Source: Conexibacter sp. SYSU D00693 (GTDB lineage: Bacteria; Actinomycetota; Thermoleophilia; Solirubrobacterales; Solirubrobacteraceae). From it: 64,000 nucleotides of DNA. The notes under the pieces are model-generated. The model was not told where the DNA came from and made no database searches. It worked only from the letters and a program-made list of their open reading frames with translations. A program made the position numbers and the translations under genes. Within the stretch, counting starts at the first letter, position 1; the number at the start of each line of letters is the position of its first letter. The DNA is taken from assembly GCF_017084525.1 (NCBI RefSeq), contig NZ_CP070950.1:2976001-3040000 (forward strand). Reading direction: 5' to 3'. Shown one piece after another: positions 48,034 through 56,829 of this stretch.

Positions 48034-48600
48034 CTAGCCGAACGCCGGCAGCCCGTCCAAGCTCACCGCGTTCTGCTTGCGCGTCCGCGCCGCCATCCCG
48101 TCAGCGCCCAGCGTCGCCAGGCGCTTGCGCGCGTGCTTGTCGTAGTGCTCGCGGTCGCCCGCGTGCTCGAGCAGCGGCAGGGTGTAGCCGCAGGAGTCGG
48201 CGATCCGCGTCACGTCGACGCGCACGACGGAGCGACGGGACTCCGGGACCCCAGGCGCCTCGAGCCCGGCGGCGAGCTCCTCGAAGCGGGGGTCCTCCCA
48301 GTCCACGACCTCGCCGCGGCCGTGGAGGCGCAGGATCCGGGGCGGGCCCTGGAAGGCGCAGAACATGATCACGATGCGCCCGTTCTCGCGCAGGTGCGCG
48401 GCGGTCTCCGCCCCGCTGCCGCGGACGTCGAGGTAGGCGACCTCGCGCGGACCGCGCACGGCGAAGGAGCCGATGGGGCCCTTCGGCGACACGTTGACGT
48501 GGCCGTCGCCCGCCAGGGGCGCCGTGCCCACGAAGAACACGGGCTGCTTCGCGATCCAGCGCTGCCAGGTGGCGTCGAGCTCCTCGTACGTGCGACCCAT
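48034..48600 (-). CDS. Pyridoxamine 5'-phosphate oxidase-fold protein
   Basis: A 188-residue flavin/split-barrel family protein: QPVFFVGTAPLAGDGHVNVS, PKGPIGSFAV, VAYLDVRGSGAETAAHLREN and IVIMFCAFQGPPRILRLHGR. It belongs to the FMN or F420-binding PNPOx superfamily. The substrate is unknown and it is probably not PdxH. ATG at 48600; TAGGCT lies 7 bases upstream. It converges on the lipoprotein gene and marks the right border of the island. Confidence 0.85.
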   Translation of the reverse strand: MGRTYEELDATWQRWIAKQPVFFVGTAPLAGDGHVNVSPKGPIGSFAVRGPREVAYLDVRGSGAETAAHLRENGRIVIMFCAFQGPPRILRLHGRGEVVDWEDPRFEELAAGLEAPGVPESRRSVVRVDVTRIADSCGYTLPLLEHAGDREHYDKHARKRLATLGADGMAARTRKQNAVSLDGLPAFG

Positions 48601-48607
48601 GCCGTCG

Positions 48608-48613
48608 AGCCTA
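48608..48613 (-). promoter_or_regulatory. -10 element (TAGGCT) for the PNPOx-fold gene
   Basis: On the minus strand TAGGCT ends 7 bases before the ATG at 48600, leaderless spacing. Confidence 0.4.
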
Positions 48614-48679
48614 CGACGACGCCGTCCGTGCGCAAGCACGACGGCCCTCCGCCGAGCGGGAACGGAGCAGGTCCAGGGC

Positions 48680-48685
48680 TATAGT
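48680..48685 (+). promoter_or_regulatory. -10 element (TATAGT) for the DUF151 gene
   Basis: TATAGT is a good -10 and overlaps the first in-frame GTG (48684), so that GTG cannot be the start. Translation must begin downstream, behind GAGGAG at 48701. Confidence 0.5.
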
Positions 48686-48716
48686 GGCCGGACCCCCTGA
48701 GAGGAGCCCCTTCCCG

Positions 48717-49205
48717 GTGCAGGAGATGGTCATCTACGGCGTGAGCTTCGACATGGTCGGCAAGCAGCCGATCGTGCTGCTCAAGACCGTTGACAGCAAC
48801 AAGTTCCTGCCGATCTGGATCGGCCACCCGGAGGCTGCCGCGATCCTGATGAAGCTCCAGGGGGCCACGACGCCGCGCCCGATGACGCACGACCTCCTGT
48901 GCGACATGCTGGGCGAGCTCGACGCGCGCTGCACCCAGGTCGCGGTGACCGAGCTGCGCGACAACACGTTCTTCGCGTCCATCACCCTCACCGTCGGCGG
49001 GCGCGAGGTGGAGATCGACTCCCGGCCCAGCGACGCGCTCGCGCTCGCCGTGCGCGCCGGCGCGCCGATCTTCGCCGCCGAGGAGGTCATCGCCGAGTCC
49101 GCGATCGAGTTCGAGCACGAGGTCGAGGACACGGAGGAGGTCGTGGACAAGTTCAAGGAGTTCCTCGACCAGGTGACCCCCGAGGACTTCGCCGGCGACT
49201 CCTAG
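48717..49205 (+). CDS. Bifunctional nuclease family protein (DUF151)
   Basis: The 162-residue protein shows the conserved DUF151 core: VSFDMVGKQPIVLLK, LPIWIGHPEAAAI, RPMTHDLLCDML, TFFASITLTVGG and DSRPSDALALAVRAGAPIFA. Family members were described as nucleases in plants and are near-universal in actinobacteria; the bacterial role is unclear. GTG 48717 chosen because it follows GAGGAG at the right distance and the upstream GTG lies in the promoter. An acidic tail with EEVVDKFKEFLDQ ends it. Confidence 0.9.
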   Translation: MQEMVIYGVSFDMVGKQPIVLLKTVDSNKFLPIWIGHPEAAAILMKLQGATTPRPMTHDLLCDMLGELDARCTQVAVTELRDNTFFASITLTVGGREVEIDSRPSDALALAVRAGAPIFAAEEVIAESAIEFEHEVEDTEEVVDKFKEFLDQVTPEDFAGDS

Positions 49206-49217
49206 GCGCGCGCCGGC

Positions 49218-50159
49218 CTACGCGGCAGCGTGGCGGCCGAGCGCGAGCTCGACGAGCCGCCCGACCATCTCGTCGAAGCCCAGGCCCGCGGCGTCCGCGG
49301 CCTGGGGCAGCAGGCTCGTGGCGGTCATGCCGGGCACGACGTTGGCCTCGAGGACCGTCAGCTCGCCGGTGGCCTCCTCGAGCAGGAGGTCCACGCGTGA
49401 GACGTCCCGGCAGCCCAGGCGCCGGTGCACCGCCAGCGCGAGCTCCTGCGCGCGCGCCGTGACGTCGCCGCCGAGGTCGGCGGGGCAGACGAACTCGGTG
49501 CGCCCGATCTCGTAGCGCGCCTCGAAGTCGTAGCGCGAGTCGATCGGCACGGCCTCGACGATCGGCAGCGCCTCGTCGCCGAGGATGGAGACCGCGAGGT
49601 CGCGCCCCTCGACGTGGCGCTCGAGCAGGACCTTGCGCGAGTACGAGAACGCCGCCACGAGCGCCCCGGGGACGGCGGCGGCGTCCTCGGCGTAGCGGAT
49701 GCCGAACGCGCTGCCCTGGTCGGCGGGCTTGACGACCAGCGGGAACGCCAGGCGCTCCTCGATCGCGGCGAGCGCCTCGGAGGCCCCGAGCTCCTTGAAC
49801 GCCGTCTCGGTGAACGAGACGAAGTCGGGCGTCGGCAGCCCCGCGTCGAGCATCTCGTGCTTGGCCAGGACCTTGTCGGCGCTGCGGATGCAGCCCGAGA
49901 CGCCCGAGCCGGTGTAGGGGAGCCCGAGGACCTCGAGCAGCTCCTGCACCGTCCCGTCCTCGCCGTCGCGGCCGTGCAGCGCGACGAAGCAGACGTCGGG
50001 CGCGAGCTCGCGCAGCTCGCGCACGAGCCCCGGCCCGACGTCGATGCCGCACACGTGGTGGCCCAGGCGCTCCAGCGCGTCCTCGACGCGGGCGCCCGAC
50101 CGCAGGGAGACCTGGCGCTCGAGCGAGCGACCGCCCTTGAGGACGCAGACCTTCGTCAT
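49218..50159 (-). CDS. D-alanine--D-alanine ligase, second copy
   Basis: A 313-residue ATP-grasp ligase with VCVLKGGRSLERQVSLRSGA, FVALHGRDGEDGTVQELLEV, PLVVKPADQGSAFGIRYAED and VDLLLEEATGELTVLEANVV. It is only moderately like the copy at 13494-14447. In the family signature the usual GSSVG loop is GSAFG here and the final NxxPG is retained as NVVPG. It follows the aminotransferase with an ATGA overlap. It may be a Ddl isoform or a ligase with another substrate. Confidence 0.85.
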   Translation of the reverse strand: MTKVCVLKGGRSLERQVSLRSGARVEDALERLGHHVCGIDVGPGLVRELRELAPDVCFVALHGRDGEDGTVQELLEVLGLPYTGSGVSGCIRSADKVLAKHEMLDAGLPTPDFVSFTETAFKELGASEALAAIEERLAFPLVVKPADQGSAFGIRYAEDAAAVPGALVAAFSYSRKVLLERHVEGRDLAVSILGDEALPIVEAVPIDSRYDFEARYEIGRTEFVCPADLGGDVTARAQELALAVHRRLGCRDVSRVDLLLEEATGELTVLEANVVPGMTATSLLPQAADAAGLGFDEMVGRLVELALGRHAAA

Positions 50160-51541
50160 CCGTTCGCGCGGCGGCGCGGCAGGCGCAGCACGTCGGCCAT
50201 CCCGGCCTCGTCGCGCCGCTGCTCGGCCTGCGGGCGCTTCCCGCCGCCCGCCGGACGCGTCCCGGAGATCGAGCCGAAGAGCTCGAGCTGCTCCGCGACG
50301 ACCTCGCCGATGCGGCGCACGCCCTCGCGGATGTCGTCGTCGGGCACCCCGGAGAAGTTGATGCGCATCGACGCGCCGCCGCGGCCGTCCATGAACGCCC
50401 CCCGCCCGGGGACGAACGCGACGTTGCGCGTGAGCGCGCGCACCAGGAGGTCGGTGGTGTCGATCGCGTCGGGCAGCGTCGCCCACACGAACAGGCCGCC
50501 CTGCGGCCGCGTCCACGTCGCCTCGGCGGGGAAGTGCTCGGCCAGCGCGTCGAGCATCACGTCGCGCCGGCGGCGGTAGAGCTGCTTGAGCTGGGCGAGG
50601 TACGGCTCCCAGCGACCCTCGGCGAAGTACTGGGCCACGAAGTACTGCGTCAGCGAGGACGAGCAGAGGTCGGCGCCCTGCTTGCCGAGGTTCATCTTCT
50701 GCAGCACCGGCCCGGGCGCCACCGCCCAGCCCAGGCGCAGGCCCGCGCTGAGGATCTTGGAGAACGTCCCGAGGTAGATGACGAACTCGCCGCCGTCGAG
50801 CGTGCGCAGCGTCGGCAGCGGCTCGCCCTCGTAGCGCAGCAGGCCGTACGGGTTGTCCTCGAGGACCAGCAGCTCGCGCGCGTGGGCGATCTCGACGAGG
50901 CGCTTGCGGCGCTCGAGCGACATCGTCACGCCGGCCGGGTTCTGGAAGCTCGGGATCGTGTAGATGAACTTCGGCGTGCGGCCCTCGCGGTCGAGGCGCT
51001 CGAGGGTCTCCTCGAGCACGTCGATGCGCATGCCGTCGTCGTCCATCTCCACCTGCACGACGTCGGCCTGGTAGGCGCAGAACGACGGGATGGCGCCCGG
51101 GTAGGTCGGGGCCTCGGCGACCACCACGTCGCCCGGGTCCAGCAGCGTCTTGCAGACGAGGTCGATGACCTGCTGGCCGCCGGTCGTGACGAGCACGTCG
51201 CCCGTGTCGACCTTCGTGCCCTCCGCGGCCATGACGTGGGCGATGACGTCCTTGACGCGGCCCAGGCCCTCGGTCGGGCCGTACTGGAGCGCCGCCGCGC
51301 TGGAGTCGACGGCGACCTTGGCCATGATCGCCGCGAAGTCCTCGGCCGGGAACGTCGAGGTGTCGGGCAGGCCGCCGGCGAGCGAGATGACCTCGGGCCG
51401 CTCGGTCAGGGCCATCAGGTCGCGCATCGCCGAGGACTTCATGACCCGCGTCCGCGAGGCGAAGAGGCCCGCATACCGCTCGAGGTCGCGGGCAGAACGC
51501 CCCTTCGGACGCGGACCGCCGGAGAGGTCGTCCGTCATCAT
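50156..51541 (-). CDS. PLP-dependent class I/II aminotransferase
   Basis: A 461-residue fold-type I aminotransferase of the 2-aminoadipate/MocR C-terminal type, without a GntR domain. VISLAGGLPDTSTFPAEDF is the substrate-entry segment. LQYGPTEGLGRVKDVIA, FIYTIPSFQNPAGVTMS and the PLP Lys in LGTFSKILSAGLRLGW follow. The 45-residue C-terminal extension (SISGTRPAGGGKRPQAEQRR) is basic and unusual. ATG at 51541 (a second ATG follows). Co-transcription with a Ddl-type ligase suggests linked D-amino acid or peptide-precursor chemistry (inference). Confidence 0.88.
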   Translation of the reverse strand: MMTDDLSGGPRPKGRSARDLERYAGLFASRTRVMKSSAMRDLMALTERPEVISLAGGLPDTSTFPAEDFAAIMAKVAVDSSAAALQYGPTEGLGRVKDVIAHVMAAEGTKVDTGDVLVTTGGQQVIDLVCKTLLDPGDVVVAEAPTYPGAIPSFCAYQADVVQVEMDDDGMRIDVLEETLERLDREGRTPKFIYTIPSFQNPAGVTMSLERRKRLVEIAHARELLVLEDNPYGLLRYEGEPLPTLRTLDGGEFVIYLGTFSKILSAGLRLGWAVAPGPVLQKMNLGKQGADLCSSSLTQYFVAQYFAEGRWEPYLAQLKQLYRRRRDVMLDALAEHFPAEATWTRPQGGLFVWATLPDAIDTTDLLVRALTRNVAFVPGRGAFMDGRGGASMRINFSGVPDDDIREGVRRIGEVVAEQLELFGSISGTRPAGGGKRPQAEQRRDEAGMADVLRLPRRRANG

Positions 51542-51583
51542 GGCCCGTCCACGGTAGCGGACCCCCCTCGCCCGACCCACAAG

Positions 51584-52165
51584 ATGAACCTCATCCTCGA
51601 CCTGCTCACCGGCCTCGGCCTCGCAGCGTGCTGCGGCCTCAGCCCCTTCCTCCCGGCGCTCGTCGCGGGCGGCCTGGCCGCCGGCGACGTCGGCGTGGAC
51701 TTCGACGGCACCGCGCTGTCGTTCCTCGAGGAGCCCTGGTTCCTCGCCCTGATGGCGGTCCTCTTCGTCGCCGGGGTCGTGGTGCGCGTGCAGCGCCCCG
51801 CGCTCGCCGCGCAGGTCGGCGTCTTCGGCATCACCGTCGGCGCGCTGCTGTTCGGGGCGACGCTCGACGACAGCCAGGACACGTGGTTCTACGGCCTGGT
51901 CCTCGGGGCGCTCGTCGCCGCCGGCTCCTACGTCGTGGCGCGCTCGCTCTTCGAGCGGGTGCGCGAGCGCTTCTCGCGGGCCGGGGACCAGTCCGCCGCG
52001 GCCGCGCTGCCGGTCTACGCCGAGGGCACCGGCCTGGTCGGCGCCGCGCTGTCGGTCCTGCTGCCGCCCGTCTCGCTGCTGCTGGTCGGCTTCCTGGCGG
52101 TGCTCGGCGCCCGCCAGCGCGGCCGCGAGGGCCAGAAGTACGCGGGGCTGCGGATCCTGCGGTGA
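51584..52165 (+). CDS. DUF4126-like integral membrane protein
   Basis: A 193-residue membrane protein with about four to five hydrophobic segments. Opening NLILDLLTGLGLAACCGLSP, then FLPALVAGGLAAGDVG and a C-terminal LLPPVSLLLVGFLAVLGARQ. The G(L/A)xP-F-LP start recalls DUF4126. Function unknown. Its TGA overlaps the phosphodiesterase GTG. Divergent from the aminotransferase. Confidence 0.65.
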   Translation: MNLILDLLTGLGLAACCGLSPFLPALVAGGLAAGDVGVDFDGTALSFLEEPWFLALMAVLFVAGVVVRVQRPALAAQVGVFGITVGALLFGATLDDSQDTWFYGLVLGALVAAGSYVVARSLFERVRERFSRAGDQSAAAALPVYAEGTGLVGAALSVLLPPVSLLLVGFLAVLGARQRGREGQKYAGLRILR

Positions 52166-53661
52166 GCTCGCCGCACCCGCCTAAGCTCGTCCTCGCCGTC
52201 ATCGACGGCTGCAAGCCCTCCGAGCTCGACCGCGCGGTGGCCGCGGGCACCGCTCCGACCATCGCCGCGGTCATCGAGCGCGGGACGGTCGTGCGCGAGT
52301 CGTGCGCCGCGTTCCCGTCGGTCACCCCGGTCTGCGCGACGTCGATCGCCACCGGGACGCTGCAGGACCACCATCGCATCCCGTCGATGAACTGGTTCCA
52401 CCGCGGCGAGCGCCGCTACGTGGAGTACGGCTCGTCGCTGCGCGCCGCGATGCGCCTCGGCGTCGCCCAGCAGCTCACCGACACCGTCTACAACCTCAAC
52501 GGCAAGCACCTCGCCGAGGACTGCGAGACGGTCTTCGAGAGCCTCGACGACGCCGGCGTGCGCACCGCGGGCACGACCTACCTCGTCTACCGCGGCCGCC
52601 ACCAGCACGAGGTCGCGCGCGACACGCCGTTCGCCCGGGTCGCCGGCCTCGCGTTCAAGCGCCCGGTGCAGGGCCCGAAGGAGCTCTTCTACGCCGACGT
52701 CTTCGCCAGCCGCGAGACGGGCTGTCGCTCCCAGCTGGGCAAGCCGGGCGTGCGCGACCGCCACTCGGGCTGCGTGAGCGCCTGGCTCGCCGCGCGCGAC
52801 CTCTTCGACTTCCTGCTGCTGTCGCTGCCTGACAACGACACGCACTCGCACAAGCACGGCTCCGACGCCCAGGCCGAGTCGATCGCCTGGGCCGACCGCG
52901 AGCTCGCGCGCGTCGCCGACGCCTCCGGCGGGCTCGAGCGCTTCCTCGACGGCCACGCGGTCGTCGTCGCCGCCGACCACTCCCACGCCGACGTCGAGCG
53001 CACGGTCGCGCTGCCCGACGTCTTCGCCGACTTCGCCGTGGCGGGCGCCCGCGGCCGGCGCATGGAGGACGCCGAGGTCGCGCTCTGCCCGGCGCAGCGC
53101 AGCGCGATGGTCTACGGGCTGGTCGAAGCCGGACGCGGGCGGCTCGTGCCGCGGCTCGTCGAGGCGGCGCGCGCGGCGGACGGCGTCGACGTGGTGGCCT
53201 GGCGCGACGAGGACGGCTGGTGCGCCGCGGCGAGCGGCCGCGGCGGAGAGCCGGTGCGCTTCCGTCGGGCGACCGGCGAGGGCGGGGTGCGCGACGCGCG
53301 CGGGACGCGCTGGGAGCTCGAGGGCGACCTCGACGCGCTGGCCCTGCACCGCGACGGCGACGTCGTCGACGGCCCGACCTACCCGCAGGCGCTGCGGCGC
53401 CTCGAGGCCGCGCTGCACTGCCCGACCTCGGGCGACGTGCTGCTCAGCGCCGCGCCGACCTGGGAGTTCCTGGACTGGGGCGGCGCGCACCACGTGGGCG
53501 GCGGCAGCCACGGCTCCCTGCACCACTCCGACTCGCTCGGGGCGCTCGCGTTCTGCGGCGTCGAGCCACCGCCGGGCCACACGGGTGCCTGGTCGATCAC
53601 CGACGTGGCGCCCATGGTCCGCGCCCACTTCGGCGTGACGCCGTACCCTGGGGCCGGATGA
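52162..53661 (+). CDS. Alkaline-phosphatase-superfamily phosphodiesterase
   Basis: The 499-residue protein fits the type I phosphodiesterase/nucleotide pyrophosphatase family. KLVLAVIDGCKPSELDRAV holds the first metal Asp. SCAAFPSVTPVCATSIATGT holds the catalytic Ser/Thr. LPDNDTHSHKHG and VVVAADHSHADVERT supply further metal His and Asp. No signal peptide is visible. The substrate may be an envelope phosphodiester. GTG start inside the preceding stop. It is upstream of GtrA and two GT-C transferases. Confidence 0.85.
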   Translation: MSSPHPPKLVLAVIDGCKPSELDRAVAAGTAPTIAAVIERGTVVRESCAAFPSVTPVCATSIATGTLQDHHRIPSMNWFHRGERRYVEYGSSLRAAMRLGVAQQLTDTVYNLNGKHLAEDCETVFESLDDAGVRTAGTTYLVYRGRHQHEVARDTPFARVAGLAFKRPVQGPKELFYADVFASRETGCRSQLGKPGVRDRHSGCVSAWLAARDLFDFLLLSLPDNDTHSHKHGSDAQAESIAWADRELARVADASGGLERFLDGHAVVVAADHSHADVERTVALPDVFADFAVAGARGRRMEDAEVALCPAQRSAMVYGLVEAGRGRLVPRLVEAARAADGVDVVAWRDEDGWCAAASGRGGEPVRFRRATGEGGVRDARGTRWELEGDLDALALHRDGDVVDGPTYPQALRRLEAALHCPTSGDVLLSAAPTWEFLDWGGAHHVGGGSHGSLHHSDSLGALAFCGVEPPPGHTGAWSITDVAPMVRAHFGVTPYPGAG

Positions 53662-54104
53662 CGGACGAGAGCGCCGCCGTCGACGTGCGTCTGCACCACC
53701 GTGTCCGGCTCGGGCTGCGCAAGCCCGCGAACTGGCTCGAGCTCGTGCGCTTCGGCGTCGTGGGCGCGAGCGGCTACGCCGTGAACCTCGCGGTGTTCGC
53801 GCTCATGGTCCACAGCGCCGGCGCGGACTACCGCGTCGCCGCGGTGACCGCCTGGCTGGTGGCGGTGGCCAACAACTTCTTCTGGAACCGCCGCTGGACC
53901 TTCCGGGCCCACGACGGCCACGCGGGGTTCCAGGCCGCGCGGTTCCTCGCCGTGAGCGTCGCGGCGTTCGTCGTGAACCTCGCCGTCCTCGAGCTGCTCG
54001 TCGCGGGCTTCGACATGGCCGAGGTGCCGGCGCAGGCGATCGCCATCGTCGTCGCCACCCCGTGCAACTTCCTGGGCAACAAGCTCTGGTCCTTCGCGCG
54101 CTAG
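53658..54104 (+). CDS. GtrA-family membrane protein
   Basis: The 148-residue protein has four membrane helices: LVRFGVVGASGYAVNLAVFA, VAAVTAWLVAVANNFFWNRR, FLAVSVAAFVVNLAVLELLV and AIAIVVATPCNFLGNKLWSF. The NFFWNRRWTF motif is diagnostic of GtrA, which helps flip polyprenyl-linked sugars for wall glycans. ATG lies 4 bases inside the phosphodiesterase end. Confidence 0.92.
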   Translation: MTDESAAVDVRLHHRVRLGLRKPANWLELVRFGVVGASGYAVNLAVFALMVHSAGADYRVAAVTAWLVAVANNFFWNRRWTFRAHDGHAGFQAARFLAVSVAAFVVNLAVLELLVAGFDMAEVPAQAIAIVVATPCNFLGNKLWSFAR

Positions 54105-55729
54105 CGGCGCTCCTCGCCGTCCTCGCCCTCGCGCCGGTCGCCCCGGCCGGGGCGCAGACGGCGCGGCTGCCGACGCAGGTCGTCGCCGGGCCGGCGGACG
54201 GCAACGCCGTCGAGCGCGTCGACGACCTGACCCGCAAGCCGGCGGGCCACCAGCGCACGGGGGCCCAGGTCCTCCAGGTGGCCGAGCAGCTGCCGCAGGT
54301 CATCGCCGAGCGCCGGAGGACGCGGGGCTCGTACCCCAACGTCTTCCTCAAGGGCAAGACCCGCTGGCAGGTCTCCTTCTACTCGCGCGACAAGCCGGCG
54401 GTCGAGATCGCGCAGGTGCTCGTCGACGACGCGACGGGCGTGGTGACCGAGGCCTACACGGGCTACAAGGTCGCGTGGACGATGGCCCGCGGCTACGACG
54501 GCGCCTTCGGGCGCAAGGTCAACTCGCCGTGGGTGTGGATCCCGCTGACCATCCTCTTCGTCGCGCCGTTCGTGACCTGGTCGCGGCCGTTCCGGCTCCT
54601 GCACCTCGACCTGCTCGTCATGGCGGGCTTCGGCCTGTCGCTCATGGCGTTCAACGACGCCGACATCGACACGTCGGTGCCGATCATCGCGCCGCTGCTG
54701 GCCTACCTCCTGCTGCGCATGCTCTGGGTGGGGCTGCGCCGGCCCGACCCCGAGGCCGAGCGCCGGCCGCTGCCGCTGCTCGTGCCGACGGCGTGGCTGG
54801 TCGTGGCGACGGTCTTCCTCGTCGGCTTCCGCGTGGGGCTGAACCTCACGAGCTCGAACGTCATCGACGTCGGCTACGCGGGCGTGGTGGGGGCCGACCG
54901 CCTCGCCCACGGGGAGCGGCTCTACGGCGCGTTCCCGAAGGACATCGAGCACGGCGACACCTACGGGCCGGTCGGCTACGCGGCCTACGTCCCGTTCGAG
55001 CTCGTCTTCCCGTGGAGCGGGCGCTGGGACGACCTGCCCGCGGCGCACGCCGCCGCGATCGCCTTCGACCTCGCGTGCCTGCTGCTGCTGTTCCTCGTGG
55101 GGCGGCGGATCCGCGGGCCCGGGCTGGGGATCGTCCTGGCCTACGCCTGGGCGGCCTACCCGTTCACGATCTACGCCTCGAACACGAACTCCAACGACGC
55201 GCTCGTGCCGGCGCTGCTGCTCGTCGGGCTGCTGCTCGCGGAGCGGCCGGTCCGCCGCGGGGCGGCGACCGCGATCGGCGGGCTGTCGAAGATGGCGACG
55301 CTCGCGGTGGCACCGGTGTTCGCCACCCACCGGGCCGGTGGGGTGCGCGACGTCCTGCGGTTCGCCGCCGGCTTCCTGGTGGCCGCGGCCGTCGCGCTGC
55401 TCCCCGTGTGGCTCGAGGGCCCGTCGCTGCACGAGGTCTACGACCGCACGATCGGGTTCCAGGCCGGGCGTGACGCGCCGTTCTCGATCTGGGGGCTCTA
55501 CGACCTCGACGGCCTCCAGAAGGTCTGGCAGGGGATCGCCATCGGCCTCGCGCTGCTGCTCGCGGTGGTGCCGCGGCGGCGGGACCTCGTCGGCCTCGCG
55601 GCGCTGGCGGCGGCGGTCCTCATCGCCTTCCAGCTCGGCGCGACGTACTGGTTCTACCTCTACCTCGTGTGGTTCGCCCCACTCGTCTGGCTGGCCCTCT
55701 TCGGGCGCTTCGCCGCGCCGGCCCGCTAG
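54062..55729 (+). CDS. GT-C type membrane glycosyltransferase with N-terminal PepSY-like region
   Basis: The 555-residue protein has a hydrophobic leader (ALVLRALAALLAVLALAPVA), an extracytoplasmic segment (about residues 60-150, RWQVSFYSRD, AQVLVDDATG) resembling a PepSY-type fold, then about ten membrane helices of the GT-C (mannosyltransferase) type with HGDTYGPVGYAAYVPFELVF. It probably transfers sugars from a polyprenyl carrier. Start uncertain: the GTG at 54062 overlaps gtrA by 43 bp; a CTG at 54086 is the alternative. Confidence 0.7.
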   Translation: MQLPGQQALVLRALAALLAVLALAPVAPAGAQTARLPTQVVAGPADGNAVERVDDLTRKPAGHQRTGAQVLQVAEQLPQVIAERRRTRGSYPNVFLKGKTRWQVSFYSRDKPAVEIAQVLVDDATGVVTEAYTGYKVAWTMARGYDGAFGRKVNSPWVWIPLTILFVAPFVTWSRPFRLLHLDLLVMAGFGLSLMAFNDADIDTSVPIIAPLLAYLLLRMLWVGLRRPDPEAERRPLPLLVPTAWLVVATVFLVGFRVGLNLTSSNVIDVGYAGVVGADRLAHGERLYGAFPKDIEHGDTYGPVGYAAYVPFELVFPWSGRWDDLPAAHAAAIAFDLACLLLLFLVGRRIRGPGLGIVLAYAWAAYPFTIYASNTNSNDALVPALLLVGLLLAERPVRRGAATAIGGLSKMATLAVAPVFATHRAGGVRDVLRFAAGFLVAAAVALLPVWLEGPSLHEVYDRTIGFQAGRDAPFSIWGLYDLDGLQKVWQGIAIGLALLLAVVPRRRDLVGLAALAAAVLIAFQLGATYWFYLYLVWFAPLVWLALFGRFAAPAR

Positions 55730-56829
55730 TCGCGGGGCTGGCGGCGACGCTCGCCACCCTCGCGGCCGACGACCGGATCAGCGACCTCTACGTCTACTCC
55801 GTCGTCGACGGGCTGGTCAGCGGCGGGGCGGTCCCGTACCGGGACTTCGACTTCGAGTACCCGCCGCTCGCGCTCGGGCCGCTGCTGCTCGGTGGCGGCA
55901 GCGAGGCGGCGTGGACCGCCATCGCCGCGGTCGCGCTCGCGGCGATGCAGCTCGCGGCGCCGTCGCGGCGGGCGGCGTGGCTGCTCGTCCTCGTCCCGCT
56001 GCTGGCGGGCGCGCTCGTGCGCACGAAGTTCGACCTCGTGCCGGCGGCCTTCGCGGTGGGCGGGCTGACGCTGCTGCTGCGCGCGCGGCCGGCGTGGGCG
56101 GGCGCCGTCCTGGGGCTCGGCACGCTGGTGAAGCTCTGGCCGGCGCTGCTCGTCGGCGTGGCGGTCGTCTGGCTGCGCGACCGGCGCGCGCTCGTGCACG
56201 CGGGCGCAGCCGCCGCGACGGTCCTCGCCGGCTGCCTGCCGTTCCTCGTGCTCGGCGGCTTCCCCGGCGCGCTGCTGCACTTCCACCTCGACCGCCCGGT
56301 GCAGCTCGAGTCCTCGCCCGCGAGCGTCCTCTTCGCGCTGGGCGACTCGTACGTCACGGGCGCCCCGGTGCGGCCCGACCCCTTCAAGTCCAACGGCCTC
56401 GACGGCGGTCCCGCCGGCGCGGTCCGGACGGCGTTCGTGGTGCTGGAGGTGCTGGCGCTGGCCGGGATCGCGGCGCTCGTCGCGCGCCGGCGCGACGGCG
56501 ACGCGCTGCTGCTCGGCGCCCTCGGCGCCGTCCTGGCCTTCGTCGGCCTCGGGGCGGTGCTGTCGCCGCAGTACCTGCTCTGGCTGCTGCCGCTGGCGGC
56601 GCTCGTCGCGGCCCGGGGCCACGTCGTCCCGGCGGCGCTGGTCGCCGGCGCGGCGGTGCTCACCCGGCTGTGGTTCCCGGGCCGCTACTTCGACCTGGTC
56701 TTCGAGCGCGGCGCGGTGGCCGAGCTCGTCGCCGTCAGGAACCTGCTGCTGCTCGGGGCCCTGGCCGCCACGGCTCGAGCACTTGCTCGATCGCCGTCGC
56801 GCGCCGCGGCTCGGCGGCCGCCCGGATGA
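55669..56829 (+). CDS. GT87-like (DUF2029) membrane mannosyltransferase
   Basis: The 386-residue polytopic protein has the GT-C first-loop motif VPYRDFDFEYPPLALGPLLL at about residues 55-74, then VRTKFDLVPAAFAVGGLTLL and SPQYLLWLLPLAALV near the end. These are typical of PimE-like GT87 enzymes that extend phospholipid- or polyprenyl-linked mannans. GTG start overlaps the previous gene by 61 bp, so the true start may be later. Its 3' end overlaps the opposed ymdB gene by 95 bp. Confidence 0.75.
   Translation: MVRPTRLAGPLRALRRAGPLVAGLAATLATLAADDRISDLYVYSVVDGLVSGGAVPYRDFDFEYPPLALGPLLLGGGSEAAWTAIAAVALAAMQLAAPSRRAAWLLVLVPLLAGALVRTKFDLVPAAFAVGGLTLLLRARPAWAGAVLGLGTLVKLWPALLVGVAVVWLRDRRALVHAGAAAATVLAGCLPFLVLGGFPGALLHFHLDRPVQLESSPASVLFALGDSYVTGAPVRPDPFKSNGLDGGPAGAVRTAFVVLEVLALAGIAALVARRRDGDALLLGALGAVLAFVGLGAVLSPQYLLWLLPLAALVAARGHVVPAALVAGAAVLTRLWFPGRYFDLVFERGAVAELVAVRNLLLLGALAATARALARSPSRAAARRPPG

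Noticed and set aside
48684-48716. GTG at 48684 as the start of the DUF151 gene
   Set aside because: It overlaps the TATAGT -10 hexamer; the GTG at 48717 with GAGGAG upstream fits better.
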